Part shown: piece by piece, positions 11,736 to 23,943 of the stretch
Layout of the letters: every line of letters starts with the position of its first letter
How positions within the stretch are numbered: the stretch's first letter is position 1
NCBI GenBank assembly: GCA_013397845.1
Contig: VZTG01007788.1
Coordinates: forward strand, 1 to 64,000
Reading direction: 5' to 3'
Length of the DNA: 64,000 bases
Origin: Melanocharis versteri
Lineage: Eukaryota > Chordata > Aves > Passeriformes > Melanocharitidae
The notes under the pieces: generated by a model
Told to the model about the DNA's origin: nothing
Seen by the model: the letters and a program-made list of their open reading frames with translations, nothing else
Database searches by the model: none
Program-made: the position numbers and the translations under genes

Positions 11736-13849
11736 GTGGCATGAGATAAAATAAGCGAAGGTCCTGCACCCGTAACGCAGAGAGTGATGAGAGCATCCCG
11801 GCCTGAAAAGGGAGTGGCTGTTTCTTGAGGAGAATATTTCTTATCTGTACTAAATGCATTTTGGTAACCCTATTAAATATTATTATAATTAGACAAACAA
11901 ATCTGCTGCTCGCTGGATAATTGTAGGCTGGTCTTTAAGCGGGAAAGGTCAGTGAAATCTGCCTGCACTAATGATGCCTCAACTCAGACAAGGAAGAGGG
12001 ACAAATCCAGTTTATTCCAAAGGCTCCTGAGCACAACTGCCAGCACAGAGCTCTGCTAAGCTCAGCCCCAGTCTGTGATCACTCTGACTTATCATCTGCA
12101 GAACACAATATAGGCAACCTACACATAGGGTAGGATTTGGGTGCATACTGTTAACAAACACTGAAAATACCGATGTGAAATAATGCCCCAGAATATTCAA
12201 CATACTCTGAGGTAATCTGCATTGAGCAATTGCACGCCACAAATGCAAAATAATAATGAGATCCAGCCAAAATATTAAATATTTGAATCTAAAAATGCAT
12301 CAGTTCAAAACCTTAAAATAACATAAAAGAAAAATTCCATGTCAAAAGAAATAGATTTAAGAACTTTAAAGGTTTTACATTTGAGGACAACAGTATTTCA
12401 TTTCCATATCACCATTAGCCTATAGCATTAAAAACACTATTCTCATGTCTTTATAGAGAGATCCATATTTCCATTTCATATATTAAAGAATAGCCAAGCC
12501 TGTCAATTTATCAATTAGAAAACTTCTGATTAAATGCTTTGCTCACATCAAAAAGCAATAATTCCAGAGGAGGAAATGTGCACTACAATCTTTCTGAACC
12601 TATATAAAAATGTCCAAAATGTCATTTTGCCTGAGACAGTACTCGAGGCCATTAGTGCAGGGAGTATCCCAACCTCAGACAAACTAATTTACAACATAAA
12701 ATTATCCCTCTAAATAGCAAGCAATGTAAAAATGCACATTTAAGTTAAAATTTTATTACCTTTTGAACTACTCCATCCTTCTCCCACCCAAGCATGTACA
12801 AGTACCTGCACAAGACTATTGCAGGGATTTTATTTGTACTCATCAGTCCTTGAGTTCCTAATTTAAAATAGGCTGGATGGATAAAAGACATTCTTCTGCA
12901 CTTTGTACTTAAGGGCATTTCCAGCCAATTTCAGCTAATTCAGACATCAGTTCTCTGACCTGAACTCATCCTAAACTCAAGAGCTTTTAAGAATTCACAC
13001 AGGAGTTAAGTCTTAGTACTCGACAGGCTTAAAAGAGAAAACTGAATTTTCCTTTGTAAAAGGCACTCAGTGTGTCCTAAAAAATTCGAACTTTATATCA
13101 GCAATCCAACCCTCTCTAATTTTAATCCCATCTTTGCTGCTGGTTTCGTGCATGGCCTTGAGGTTTCCATTGCTTCATTCAACCATCGTTAGCACAAAAC
13201 CAGTGTCATTTACTGACTCCATAGGGTTAAGTCACTGAAGTTTGTTTGCACATCTACAACCATTGCAAGGTTAACGCTGCACTGAAACTGGCCCTGTTAA
13301 ATTTCTGTGGAGGTTAAAAACTCCTGTAAATGTGTACTTTTACCCTCTAACAGTAAAACGGTCAAGTTCCTTTCTTATTTCTTTTACCTAATGTTGTTAC
13401 TGTTAAAAAAAAAAATTAAAAACTCCAGATGAAGCAAAACCCAAGAATGACTGGATTACACCAGAGACATTCATTAAAGGCTAAAGAAGTATTTTTAAAA
13501 CTTGTGTGGGAGGCAGGCAACCTTAAACTTTTTAATCAGCTGTTTCAGGAGGGACTTGATCAAGGGGTAAGAATGAACAAAAGCAAAGCCAGGTTCTGCC
13601 TCTATAAGCACTTTCACCGAGCTGGTTTTGAAACACAGGAGCTGGTCCTTGAGCTATTCCTTCCTGTCAGATGTGAACATGGCATTAGAGCCAGCAGCTG
13701 TTAAAAAAGAGCAGCAATGGCCACCGAGGGACCGAGGGCTGCTGTCCAGGTGCATTTCATCTAAAGGGTTTTGTACCACCTCCAGTCCTAAACCAGATGT
13801 TGCTGAGACCCCCACTGTTTCTCATTAACCTCGACAGCAGTTCCATGAG

Positions 13850-13915
13850 GACCCTAATTAATATTCAAAGCATCCACACCTAGTGCTAATTACAGCTCAT
13901 ATTTAATTAAGAGGG
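13850..13915. promoter_or_regulatory. Cluster of three TAATTA homeodomain cores
   Basis: TAATTA occurs at 13855-13860, 13887-13892 and 13904-13909, the last inside TTTAATTAA. Three such cores in 55 bp within a mixed-composition stretch resemble a developmental enhancer core. AT-rich DNA yields TAATTA by chance, so confidence is low. Confidence 0.22.
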
Positions 13916-15750
13916 TTGAACTTTTCTATTATTTTTACCAGCAACTCCAAACTTCTCAGATTTATCACAAAATAGCAAATTGCACTGGCAATTTCGGGAC
14001 CAGCACAATGCTGAGACTCTTCCACCTCATTCATTAGACTTGTTCAGCTGAGGTCTGGCTCATTTATAACTGAGACCCCATTAATAAGTAAACAACGAAC
14101 GGTCAGGGATTTGTTTGCCTCTTTATTTTTTTTCACTAACTTGTACATATTCAGAGATTTAAAGCCTTGCCATTAAAGAAACCAACCCCACAGTGCTCAG
14201 AGCAGAAAACTGACACACAAGATTATCAGTGCAGGCTCTGCAGGTTCATTAAATTGTTTGAAGACAGGGGACACTAAAGAAATTAAACTTGCACATGCGA
14301 CTGCAGGCCCTAAGTTTAAAATGATAGTGACAATAAATCTGAGATGTTCATCCCTTAAAACAGGTGACGACTGAAGCCTTTCCTAATCTTTAAAATTAGT
14401 GTGAATTTATTATTCATAATCAATTCAACAGACATGGTATTACAATGTAATATAAAAGCACGTATGTGTAAACAAGTTCTTTACTATGTACTTGGCTAAT
14501 AATAGCCAAAGCTAATTGTTCAAAATACTAATTTCTATCAAGAACAATGAAGTGTCAGCTATCACACTTTTGCATATACATGTGGTTGATGGAAACCCCA
14601 GACTACCCAACAGTCACATACACTTGAATAGATTTTAAAGAACCAAAAATTCTTTAAATAGAATCGCCTAAAATGTTCCTTTAATGTGCTCTTTAAAATA
14701 CAGTGAACTGAAATGAATAAAAGAAATAATAAATTGTAATGCATTAAGTTGAAAATATGAAATGCCCCTAAAAGCAAGAGGAAATATTGATCCTAAATTA
14801 GCCTATGAACTCAGGTATTAGAGTAATTTCAAAGCTGTGTATGACACTACACAGGCATGGCTGAATACCACCTACGCAGGAGAGGCTAAACAGAAGTTGT
14901 CCCTTCAGACTCAATTCCAAGTATCTTTAAGATTAAATGACCCCTTAATGCTCACTTTGTGCATGGTTTTTGAAAAAAGTGGTTGTTGGCAACAGCAAGG
15001 AGAACAAAGGATGGCAGACAGTCAGGCTCTGCTAAATGTTCTGGCCCGAGCCTTAATGAAAACCACATTTCAACTGAAAAATATGCTTTACGTGGCAGTG
15101 TATAAAATCAAATTTATTGCTTGCTGGTTAAATGTTGAACTCGAAAGAACCAAAAAAAAAAGGATTCCGACCATGTAGGTAGGTGAAGGTTCTCCTATTT
15201 CATCCATATTACTCCATTTGAAGAACAGCTTAGAATTTAAACTGCTCCTACTATCTCAGATGCCTTTTCAGCATCTCCTGCTCTGAAAGGATTTCATAAT
15301 TAAGAAATTTATAAAAAGTGTCAAAACATAATAAAGCAAACTTGTTATGTTTGTATACAAAGGAGAGAGTACAAAAAAATTGCTTAGGCAGTGTTCTTTT
15401 TTTAAAAAAAACACATTTGCAGCATAAAAATGTATTCAATGAAAACCTTTCTGCTTGCCTGCATTCTGAAGTCGAACTCACAGTTTATTGTTTGTTTTGC
15501 TCTATTTTCCGTTTGGTGCATTTTGTTTCTTTGGCAAGAGATATTTCACATTTACAGAAAGCCTCCTGTACTGTAGTTAAATGAGCCAAACTGCATCGTA
15601 TCCTTAGGGCATGGGAACAAAGAAGAAAAATGCAACATTTCTCTGCAAACCTGCTGGTTCTAACGGCTCAGTTACATCTATCCAGCACATGATCCTCCCC
15701 AGCTTGCCCTCCTTCAGTCTTAGGCAACAAAACCTGGGTTAGAAGTCTTG

Positions 15751-15756
15751 CATGCA
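15751..15756 (-). promoter_or_regulatory. TGCATG, potential RBFOX binding site in the transcript
   Basis: The minus strand reads ACTGCATGCAAG, giving UGCAUG in an RBFOX1 pre-mRNA. It lies about 263 nt downstream (in transcription direction) of the candidate donor at 16018. RBFOX proteins bind UGCAUG and cross-regulate their own family. A single 6-mer is expected by chance, so function is inferred only. Confidence 0.25.
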
Positions 15757-15889
15757 GTGGTGCAGCTGGTTACGAGAACTGCCCTGGCTTGACTACAAAT
15801 CAAGAGTTTCAAGCGAAAATAAAAGCGGAAATACCTGCTGTACCATCGTGCTGCCTCTATTCTCCATGAACCGAGCAGCTGCTCTGGTG

Positions 15890-16165
15890 CCAGGCCGTGC
15901 AGCATCTGCCCAAAGCCAGCATCAGTGCTGGCCGCGGGCGGGCGAGCGCTGCAGGGCGAGCAGGAGTGGGGCACAGGACACCGGGGTGCTCGGGGAGGGG
16001 GAGCCGTGCCCCGCTCACTGACCTCCCTCTCGACATCTGACTGCTCCCAAAACCTGATCCAGATGGGGCTCCTCCAGCGCCGGGCCGCGCCCCATCAATC
16101 ACAGCACGCCACTCCTCTGGCTCCTGCTCCTGCTCCTGGAGTGCACCACTGAGCAGATGATTACA
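15890..16165 (-). promoter_or_regulatory. RBFOX1: CpG-rich block, candidate alternative RBFOX1 promoter/first exon
   Basis: About 16 CpGs fall in roughly 220 bp (15901-16120) of GC-rich sequence inside CpG-poor intron, about 4.3 kb upstream of the coding exon. On the minus strand an ATG at 16036-16034 starts the codons M-S-R-G-R-S up to 16019, followed by a good donor GTGAGC at 16018-16013. An alternative donor, AG/GTCAGT, lies at 16022. Using the GTGAGC donor, the frame joins the phase-0 start of the 11442-11684 exon without a shift or stop. The minus-strand upstream sequence carries CCAAT (16222-16218) followed by a TTTAAA-like stretch. RBFOX1 is known to use several alternative first exons; that this is one of them is inference, and it could be only a GC-rich island. 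Confidence 0.42.
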
Positions 16166-16896
16166 CAGAGGAGGAGGAAAAAACACAGCTTGACTACGTT
16201 AATGGCTGTTTAAAAAACATTGGAAATGCTACTATGGAAGTTGCCGGAAGCCGAAGGTTTTTGTTGTAAAATTAACGCGGCTGTATTCAAAGTTCCAAAA
16301 CACCCTCAACTTCCAGGGCTCTGGCTTTGGGATAGCTACGATGTCCAGCTAACCATGTGCATTTCCATGGGATTAATTCCTCCTCCATGTGGCAGAGTTA
16401 ATACCAATAAGGTTCCCGTTTTAAAATTGCCGAACGCCACAAGCAAACCCTCGATATTGAACTAGCCTGGTTTAGATTAAATGTACTTTATCCTTCCATT
16501 CAAATGAAATATTGTTTCCTTTTTTGTTTCATTTCATGACATCTCTCTCGCTTAGCAGGGGAAATATTTCAGAAATGCTTCCAAGGTATGGTTCTGTGAG
16601 GCACTTTAAGCAACCTAATGCTTCACTGTTAAAGGAACTTTCCTAGATGCTCTAGAGATAGCTTCAAAATGATTGAACTTCTATCTAAAGAAATAAAGAA
16701 AAGAATAAAAAAAAACAACCTAAAAAGATTCAGACAGCCCAAAAGAATACACATTTATTGCTACTCTATTGCAGACTGCCTACAGACATCAGGGTTCAGA
16801 AGCAGGGCAGACACGTAACACTGGAATTATTCTAACAAACCTTCCAATTCTAAGGGGTGGGCAGAGCAACAAACAGTCATCAATTCATCATTAAAC
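16166..16896 (-). other. RBFOX1: RBFOX1 upstream intron, segment 2
   Basis: Sequence immediately upstream of the CpG-rich block. The first 70 bp hold the CCAAT and TTTAAA-like elements described for the candidate promoter. The rest is mixed-composition to AT-rich DNA with no exon or repeat that I recognise. Confidence 0.45.
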
Positions 16897-17250
16897 TTAT
16901 ATTCCAGCTGAAATATATTGGAATTCTTTAAAGTGGCAGCGTAATTCTTCCAGATTCGTCGCTGGCACTCCCCAATTAATGATAATAAAAGCAGCCACTT
17001 CAGATTTTTCAGAAGGAATCAGACATCCAACCACACCGGACTGATAATCACAACTGACTGACTCTGCGAGCTTTCTCTGTTGTAGCTTAATTATCTGACC
17101 AGGCCACTTGACTCGCATCATTTGCTTCTGCAATCGCACAAAATGAATTCTCCAGCCACCTCTCTTTTTTAGGAGGTTCAGGACAAAGCCGAATTCAGTT
17201 TTCAAAAGTAAGAAAGATAATGCAGAATAACTTTTTTCAGAGAGCATAGG
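16897..17250. other. Candidate conserved non-coding element containing a 116-codon open frame
   Basis: An open frame of 116 codons runs on the minus strand from 17247 to 16897. Its translation matches no family I recognise and has no signal peptide or domain. The DNA has balanced composition, lacks simple repeats and includes TTAATTATCTGA and TTGCTTCTGCAATCGCAC motifs, which gives it the look of a conserved intronic element. Such elements are common in RBFOX1. I do not call it a gene. Confidence 0.25.
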
Positions 17251-18261
17251 GGGAAAAGATGACAGTAAGTAAGCAAAAGAGAATTTCTTTACTACCTTAG
17301 CAGGAAAGTACCATTTTTTTTTCTCCCATTGCAGAGGAACATTTACTTTTGGCCTTTTTCACATATAACATACTGTATTCCAATCAAAGTCTGTGCTCTT
17401 GCTACTGCTGCATATGTGTTTGATAACGACATGTTCACTTTGTGTCAGTGCCTGAGGTATGGAACAGACCAGCAACTGAAATGTCCCAACAGCCTGCAAA
17501 GAACATTTACTTACATTTAACTGAAAGCAGCAAACAACTTGCCAAAACTTAGTCTGAATTCCTGCCCGAATTCAAGAGCACATCACGGACACATCAATAC
17601 CCATGGAGAAAGCCTTCCCTCCAACACCTTCACTCGTTCCAACTGCTGAAATTTTCAACTGCCTTTATGATGCTGTCATTTACTGCCAGAGCTTTCCTTA
17701 TTCCTCATGGCAATTCTTTCTCCTGCTATTTCCAGTGGCCCAAGTGGACATGACTCTGCCACACTGATTCGCTTTGCTTCCACATTAACACCTAAATCTT
17801 TCTTTTTAAGTTTTCTGCCTCTCCCTCACTTTCTCCAACTCTGGCTCTTAAGGTCTTTCCAACGGCAGCTCAACCTTATATTCCATCAACCAGTACTTCC
17901 CTTGGAAAAATTTTTATATCACATTTGAAAAACACAACTCTCCAAAACGGCCTTAAGAGCCATATAGCAAGACACTCTGAAGAACTCAGGTACATCTACA
18001 ATGAGAATTGATTCTTAACACTTTAAAAAAGTATAAAGTATATAAGAATCTTGTCATCATCCACAAATCAGTATAGGAAACTCCACCTCATTTGTTTTCT
18101 ACCTTTACTAGAGCATACAGAGGATGATGCAGCACCCTTGTACCCAAATAGCAGGGAGGGAGGGCAAAAATAAAGGCTTGGCTTGTTAACACAAAAGGTG
18201 CATGAAAAGCCATCTGGAATACTGGCTTTTAAAGGGGGTAGCAGTCAATCTTTAGAAGTTT
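17251..18261 (-). other. RBFOX1: RBFOX1 upstream intron, segment 3 (pyrimidine-rich on plus)
   Basis: Intron-like DNA. The part from about 17640 to 17900 is rich in C and T on the plus strand (clusters such as TTTCTCCTGC and CTGCCTCTCCC). I find no exon, RNA gene or recognised repeat before the CR1 fragment. Confidence 0.55.
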
Positions 18262-19128
18262 ACATCAGCTATGAGTTCCAGCCCTTGGGCATCAAGACCA
18301 GGTCCAAAACTGTTGAACATCTTCATAAAAGACACATGTGAAATGTCAGAATGCAAAGTCACCCGGGACAGCAAACAGGGAGCAGTTATGGGGCTCTGCA
18401 GAAGCCACAGCAGTGGGCTGAGAAGAACCTGGCCAAAGTCCTGCTGTTGGGACAGGATAATCCCTCACACTGGCCCAAGCCCTGACTGCCTGGCCAGAGA
18501 GCAGCTCTGCACAAGAGGATCTGTGAGTCTTGGTGAGCAGAGCTGTGTACAAAGCAGGGCTCTGCCTTCAGGGCAGCCAAGGCACACTGCTCTGCGGGCT
18601 GCATTGGCAAAGGGTGGGCAGTGAGGTGAGGAAAGGATCACTCCTCCCTGCACAGCACTTGGGAGAGCATCTGGAGCACCAGGAGTGCCCCAGGACAGGA
18701 GAGGTGCTTGAGAGTTCAGTGGGTGTTGCCAGGGCAGCTGCAGGGCTGGAGCACTGACAGAGGCTGAGGGAGCTGGTTCATCATCACCCACAGAAGGGAG
18801 GGCTCAGACAATTGCATCTTCTTCCACTTAACCAAAGGTTACAGAGACAGAACCCGCAGGTACAGAGTGACAGGACAAGGAGCAACAGCTAAAAGTTGCC
18901 GAAAGGTAAATTCTGGTTAGCTCTAAAGAATAAGATAATGAATATGAGGGAAGTTAAGCACCAGAAAATGCTGCTCGGAGAGGTTATGGCATCCTGGAGA
19001 CTTTCAAACCTGAAGCCTCGAAGCCCCTGAGCAACCTAATCTGTGTAGCTACCCCCGATTTAAAAGGGATGTTGGGATTAGATGGCTTCTGACGTTCCCT
19101 TTCAGTCTGAATCATTCAGTGATTCCAT
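18262..19128 (+). mobile_element. CR1 LINE fragment, decayed, plus orientation
   Basis: Chicken repeat 1 (CR1) non-LTR retrotransposon relic, 5'-truncated in the reverse transcriptase. Translation near 18271-18365 shows SSSPWASRPGPKLLNIFIKD, matching the conserved PQGS-x-GP-x-L-NIFI-D segment of CR1 RT. The FADD catalytic motif that should follow is missing. The later part matches the CR1 3' region: GGACAAGGAGCAACAGC, AGAGGTTATGGCATCCTGGAG, and GGGATTAGATGGCTTCTGACGTTCC ending in a GATTCCATG-like tail near 19128. There is no poly(A), as expected for CR1. It carries many indels and frame breaks, so it is old and inactive. Open frames within 18271-18791 are relics of this element. Confidence 0.85.
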
Positions 19129-22100
19129 GTGGTTTCAACAGTAGCAGAATAGCTTCAAAATGGATTTTATACTTTTATCCTATTTCATGACTTTCTTCCT
19201 AAAGGATTTACTGAGAAGGAAGAGACTAGTTACAACTCCTAGCCTGCTTTCTCTCCTCAAGAAACAATGTCTCAGTTCTTTGAGATGTATTTGAAATGTT
19301 TCCTCAGAAAAGTATGTTTTCATTTGTTTAATCCACGGCCAGAGCAGTATGGAAGTGGCAATTCTTATAGAGCAGGCAAGACGAGTTTCACAAGTGATTT
19401 AATTTAATACTGTGAACTATGACACGTTTTCATGTTCTGCCAAACATTACCATTCTCAGTATATGTAGAGGAACACTGTTTTATATCTCCATAGAAAGGA
19501 GTAGTTTTCTCTACCTCCTGCATGATCTCTAAGACAGTAACTACAGCCAGGTAAGTTTTCTAACTTTATCTACATTTTTGCTTCTGAAATAACAATTATT
19601 TCAAAGACTAATTTATTGAAAACCATTGCCACCTTTAAAAGCTGGATTGTAACAAAGCTAGTATGTCCATTTTCTCATTTTTCTAATAAAGTGGTTGAAA
19701 AACCCAGGCTTTTTTTTTTAATTATTGTTTTTTTTTTAACTGCCACACTGATTGAAGATGTGGGACATACCAACCCAGGTGACAAACCGTGCTTATGCAA
19801 GACTATGTCTGGTCCAGACACAACCCTGCATTGTGCTTTGTAATCCTTTCTTCTGGATTCCACTGAGACCGTTCCTGCCTTGTAACCCATGCACAGGCAT
19901 AAATATTTCCAGAATTTGAGTCAAAAAAACTTCTCTAAATGACACCTTACTGGTAGGGGATTGAACTCTGCAAAGGTTTGGAGTCTGCAGAGAAATCTGA
20001 GCAGCATTCAAATGCAGTTGCAGGTCTATGGTTTTCAACAGATCATTTCTAGAACTCTGATAAGTTCTTATAACACAGCTAAAATAATTTATTCAAGATG
20101 TGTTGTAAGCAGAATTCAACTCCAGCTGAATTCAATTCCAGTCTGCTCCAAAAAAATCTGACTGAATTTTTCAGGAGATTGGGACTGGATACAACTGGTC
20201 CTTAAAAGTGTCTAAATGGAGCAATTTGATCTCGTTGATATTAATAATTGTCACCGAGTTATTCCCAATTTAGAGATGCCACCTCATCCAGAGTTTCAGC
20301 TGGCTTTACAATGGACACACCATAGAACAGAGCCAAGTATTTACCAGATCCGGCAGGCACAGAAAGTGGTGAACCTACAGCCACGTGCTGACAAAACATT
20401 CTTGAAAGCCATTTGTGCCAGAGAGAAAGGGGATCAGTTTCACGCTAATTAGTGATTAGATGGTGACAGATAAACCTAATAGCGGGCAGGAGGAGAGAAG
20501 AGTGCTACAAGGATGACACACAGAGAACAAGAACACGGAACTGGAGACCTTTGCAGACCTCTGTGTGCTTCACAAAAGCACCAGTGGAGTGGCTGCACCA
20601 GAACGAGCAGAGCTACATCCCAAGGCTAAGGGCAGCAGCACTCAGGGGAGTTTGAGCTGCCCATGTCACCCCTTTAAACTGGACACTTCAAATGACCCCT
20701 TTTAACTGGGGGCACAATCTTCCACTGCTGAGCTCTGATGGAGCCTCAGAAAAGAAAGGGGACATTTCTCTTCATAATCCCTCACAGAGAATCATTTCCT
20801 AGGGCAGCACCACAACAGCCACAGTTCATCCATCATGTGTGATACAGGTCCAAGCCTCAGTAGCACAGATTACTTGATCTCACCTGAATCAGATCATTAC
20901 TTGACTCACCTGAAATAAAGCAAGGAACGTAGTCAGCGAGTGAGGGAAATGAAAATGCAATGCCAGAAGCTGCCTTAAGCAGCAAAGCTGACGGATCATC
21001 CCTGCTCAGCTATATGGATACAGGGCTGCTTTGAAAGCCAGAACGAGCCGGGTTAAATGACAACGATTCCTGCAAAACTGTGCCAAATGATCAAACACCA
21101 GCTGGTTTGTTTTGTTTCGCTGTGCTTAACCAGGTAAATTTAAGAGTTGGATTTATGTGGTAAGCTCTGTAAAGACAATGACACGACTGACTTTGGGAAT
21201 TTGGAGGAAGACCAGGAAAATCAGCAGTAGTTATAAAACTGGGCTTCAGAAAAAGAGACTTGAGTACATCCAGGGAAATGTCATGAATCCCTAAGGTTTA
21301 CCCAGGAGAGGAAACAATCCAAGGTAGCTGCCTGATTGAGATGTTGATTAAAGAGAACTTCAGCACACAGGAACAAACCATTCATTAGGGAAGAAGATAC
21401 TTAGCAGGCCTACATGGCTATGAAAAAAGTTTCTTAATGAAGACAAAATGTGAGCTTACAAGTGATGGAGTCAAGGCTTGGCAGCAAGAGAAGCACAGAA
21501 GTATTGCTCAGGTACTTGAGGACAAAAATGGGAAGGTTTCTTTTGTTCAGCCTAGCTAGAACTAAGACATCCTTAATTCAAAGATGTTAAGGGTGACAAG
21601 AAAGGTTTTTATCGAGAAAAAAAAATAAATCTAGACATTAACTATTTAACATTTCTTTCAGAAGATGCCTATTTCCAGTCTCTGTTTAACTTTAAGATTT
21701 CCACCATTTTGTTATTTACAATGGAGTGTAGATGACCTGAGCTGCAATGACCAATCACCACAGCAATGCCATCTCGTTTAATGCCAGTTAAAGCAGCACT
21801 CATTTTTTGGCACTGGAATGAAATGATGGAACATGATCGCTGATGTTATTTACTCCTAAGATTAAAATGACAATCAAAATATCATTGGGCACAAGGAACA
21901 GACAGATTGGCTTCCTGCCTCAGCCACACTTTGCTATGCTTGTTTATCACCAAGATCATTTGCATACTTCAGTGGATGTTTATGTTAAGATGCTGTTGTA
22001 GCATTACCAAGGAACTGTTTATCCAACAATGTTTGTCATCAGCAACCTAAGCCACAGCACTGAGGGAAGGTAAAGACCTTCTCAACGAGGAGACAAAAAA

Positions 22101-23890
22101 GGCACTAAGATGTGTTCATGAAAAGCAACATACATATATAAGCAGTGCTGAACGTCACAACCTTCTAAAATAAACAAAAATCTATTAATAGTGTGTTACA
22201 AGGAATCTCCAGTTATGAAGAAAACGAACAAAATCCTTTAATGGTTCCTATAGCAAAGGAAAGACTTTCACTGACTACACTAACTGGTGAGTTCTGTGTT
22301 GGTAAATCTCTAAAAAGCTTCCGTTTCTATGTAAGGAATAGCAATTTGTCCATGTACCTTCATTTCCACAGTCCCCCAGAACAGGGACCAAAACTGGTCT
22401 CAAATCTGCAAATCTATATGGCCTCTCCCTGCACATCTCCTTTGGAGATTTATTTTACTACTGGACCTGCTTCACAAGACTGAACATATCCACATGACAG
22501 TAAATCTTGCTGCAAAGCTGGTCTCTGCCTATGCTACAGGTGCTTAACCCTGAGAGGCTTAAAAACCATTGCTTGGAACAATACATTATTTTAAAATAGC
22601 ATATATTGTGGGACTGGATGAAAATTACCTTTCCCGGTTTACAGCTTTATTTTGTGCCTCTGTGGGTAAGGAAGGGGTGGCGGAAGGAGAGGTTTCCAAA
22701 AGTGAAACAGCCCTGAGAAAAGCTCTGGCATGTCGAGCAGAAGCATATGGCTAATCTACAGCAAGCACATCCAACAGCGTTTGTGTTTGCACAGTGCAGG
22801 GGCCTGGACAGCAGCCACAGCATCCACACTCCAGAATTAGTGAAAATACACACACCACTTCTGGGAGAGAAAAGTTATAGCCTGGAAACTGTTTATAATC
22901 AATGTGAACTGGCTGGCTTTTATAGTAGAACATTAGATTAAATAAGATACCAAAAATATTGAAGCGGTTCTGCATTTGCTGAGCGTGCACCCAGTGAGAT
23001 GGAGAATACAGAAAATGTGTTTGCATTGTAGCTGCAGAAGAAATTCAGATTAGATGCTGCTACACAGGAATTGATAGTGAGTAGGTATTCAATCAGAAAA
23101 GTGGTTTTCTTTTAAATATTACAATCACATGGTATAGTACATCACTTGTGTCAAGTTAAATTTAATCATATCAGCGTACTTAAAGGAAAAAACTTGAATA
23201 CCTGCTCATATGCCCATGCCAAGAGGGATTACATGAGGCTTTATGAAGCCTATTCCTTTTATTTAATATTCTGATATCTGTATAGAACAATTTTGGTATG
23301 TTTTATACCCTCAAACTAATCTATTCCATTGTCAGTTTAATGCACAGCAAACATGCCTGAACTCACGGTGACAGCATCGTGTGTCCTGTCAATTACTGAC
23401 GTTCCTCTTCCGTGTAGCAGCAAAGGCTTTTCCTTCGAACAGCAAAAAGCATGAGGAGGGTTGCTAATTTTCCTGAGAGTAAAGCAATGTCATCATCTGC
23501 TTTTAAATGTGTTAAGAACACATTTAAAAAGAAACAGTAACCTATGTGCTCACTAATGCTTGCTGATTTTTGTCAGGTTTAGAATCAGGGATGTGAAGGA
23601 CTGTGCTCTGGAAAAGGTGTCTGAGCAATGCAATACACAAGCAGGATGGGTTTTACTGAAATGCACTTTTTCTACATATGTTTAATGGCTTATCTGGACA
23701 CCAATGCAAAATGATCGCTATATAATCCATCAGAAACAAACCAGTTTTCAGCTGCCAGAGAAAATACAAGAAAAACTTTGGAACATGAACTGAATTCTGG
23801 GAAAGCAGTCCAAACTGTTAAGTGACACACATGTCAGGCGTGCGCTTAGGCAGACTCAGTCCAGCTCAGAAGATGTGAAGACTGGATGGA

Positions 23891-23943
23891 TAGAATTCAA
23901 GATACAAAATAGAATCCAGAATACAAAATTCAGGATCCAAAAC
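23891..23943. repeat. Degenerate 19-bp tandem repeat, about 2.8 copies
   Basis: Unit tagaattcaagatacaaaa (23891-23909) is repeated as tagaatccagaatacaaaa (23910-23928), then partially as ttcaggatccaaaac. It is a small local duplication with no evident function. Confidence 0.6.

Larger units (their letters stand above)
11736..15889 (-). other. RBFOX1: RBFOX1 upstream intron, segment 1
   Basis: AT-rich intron between the coding exon and the CpG-rich block. I see no second RBFOX1 coding exon: none of the N-terminal peptides I remember for mammalian isoforms is recognisable here. Open frames such as 14837-15178 (plus) show no domain. The segment holds a cluster of TAATTA motifs at 13855-13909 and a TGCATG (minus strand) at 15751-15756. 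Confidence 0.65.

Noticed and set aside
18271..18791. Several overlapping frames of 68-117 codons
   Set aside because: Explained by the decayed CR1 element; not host genes.
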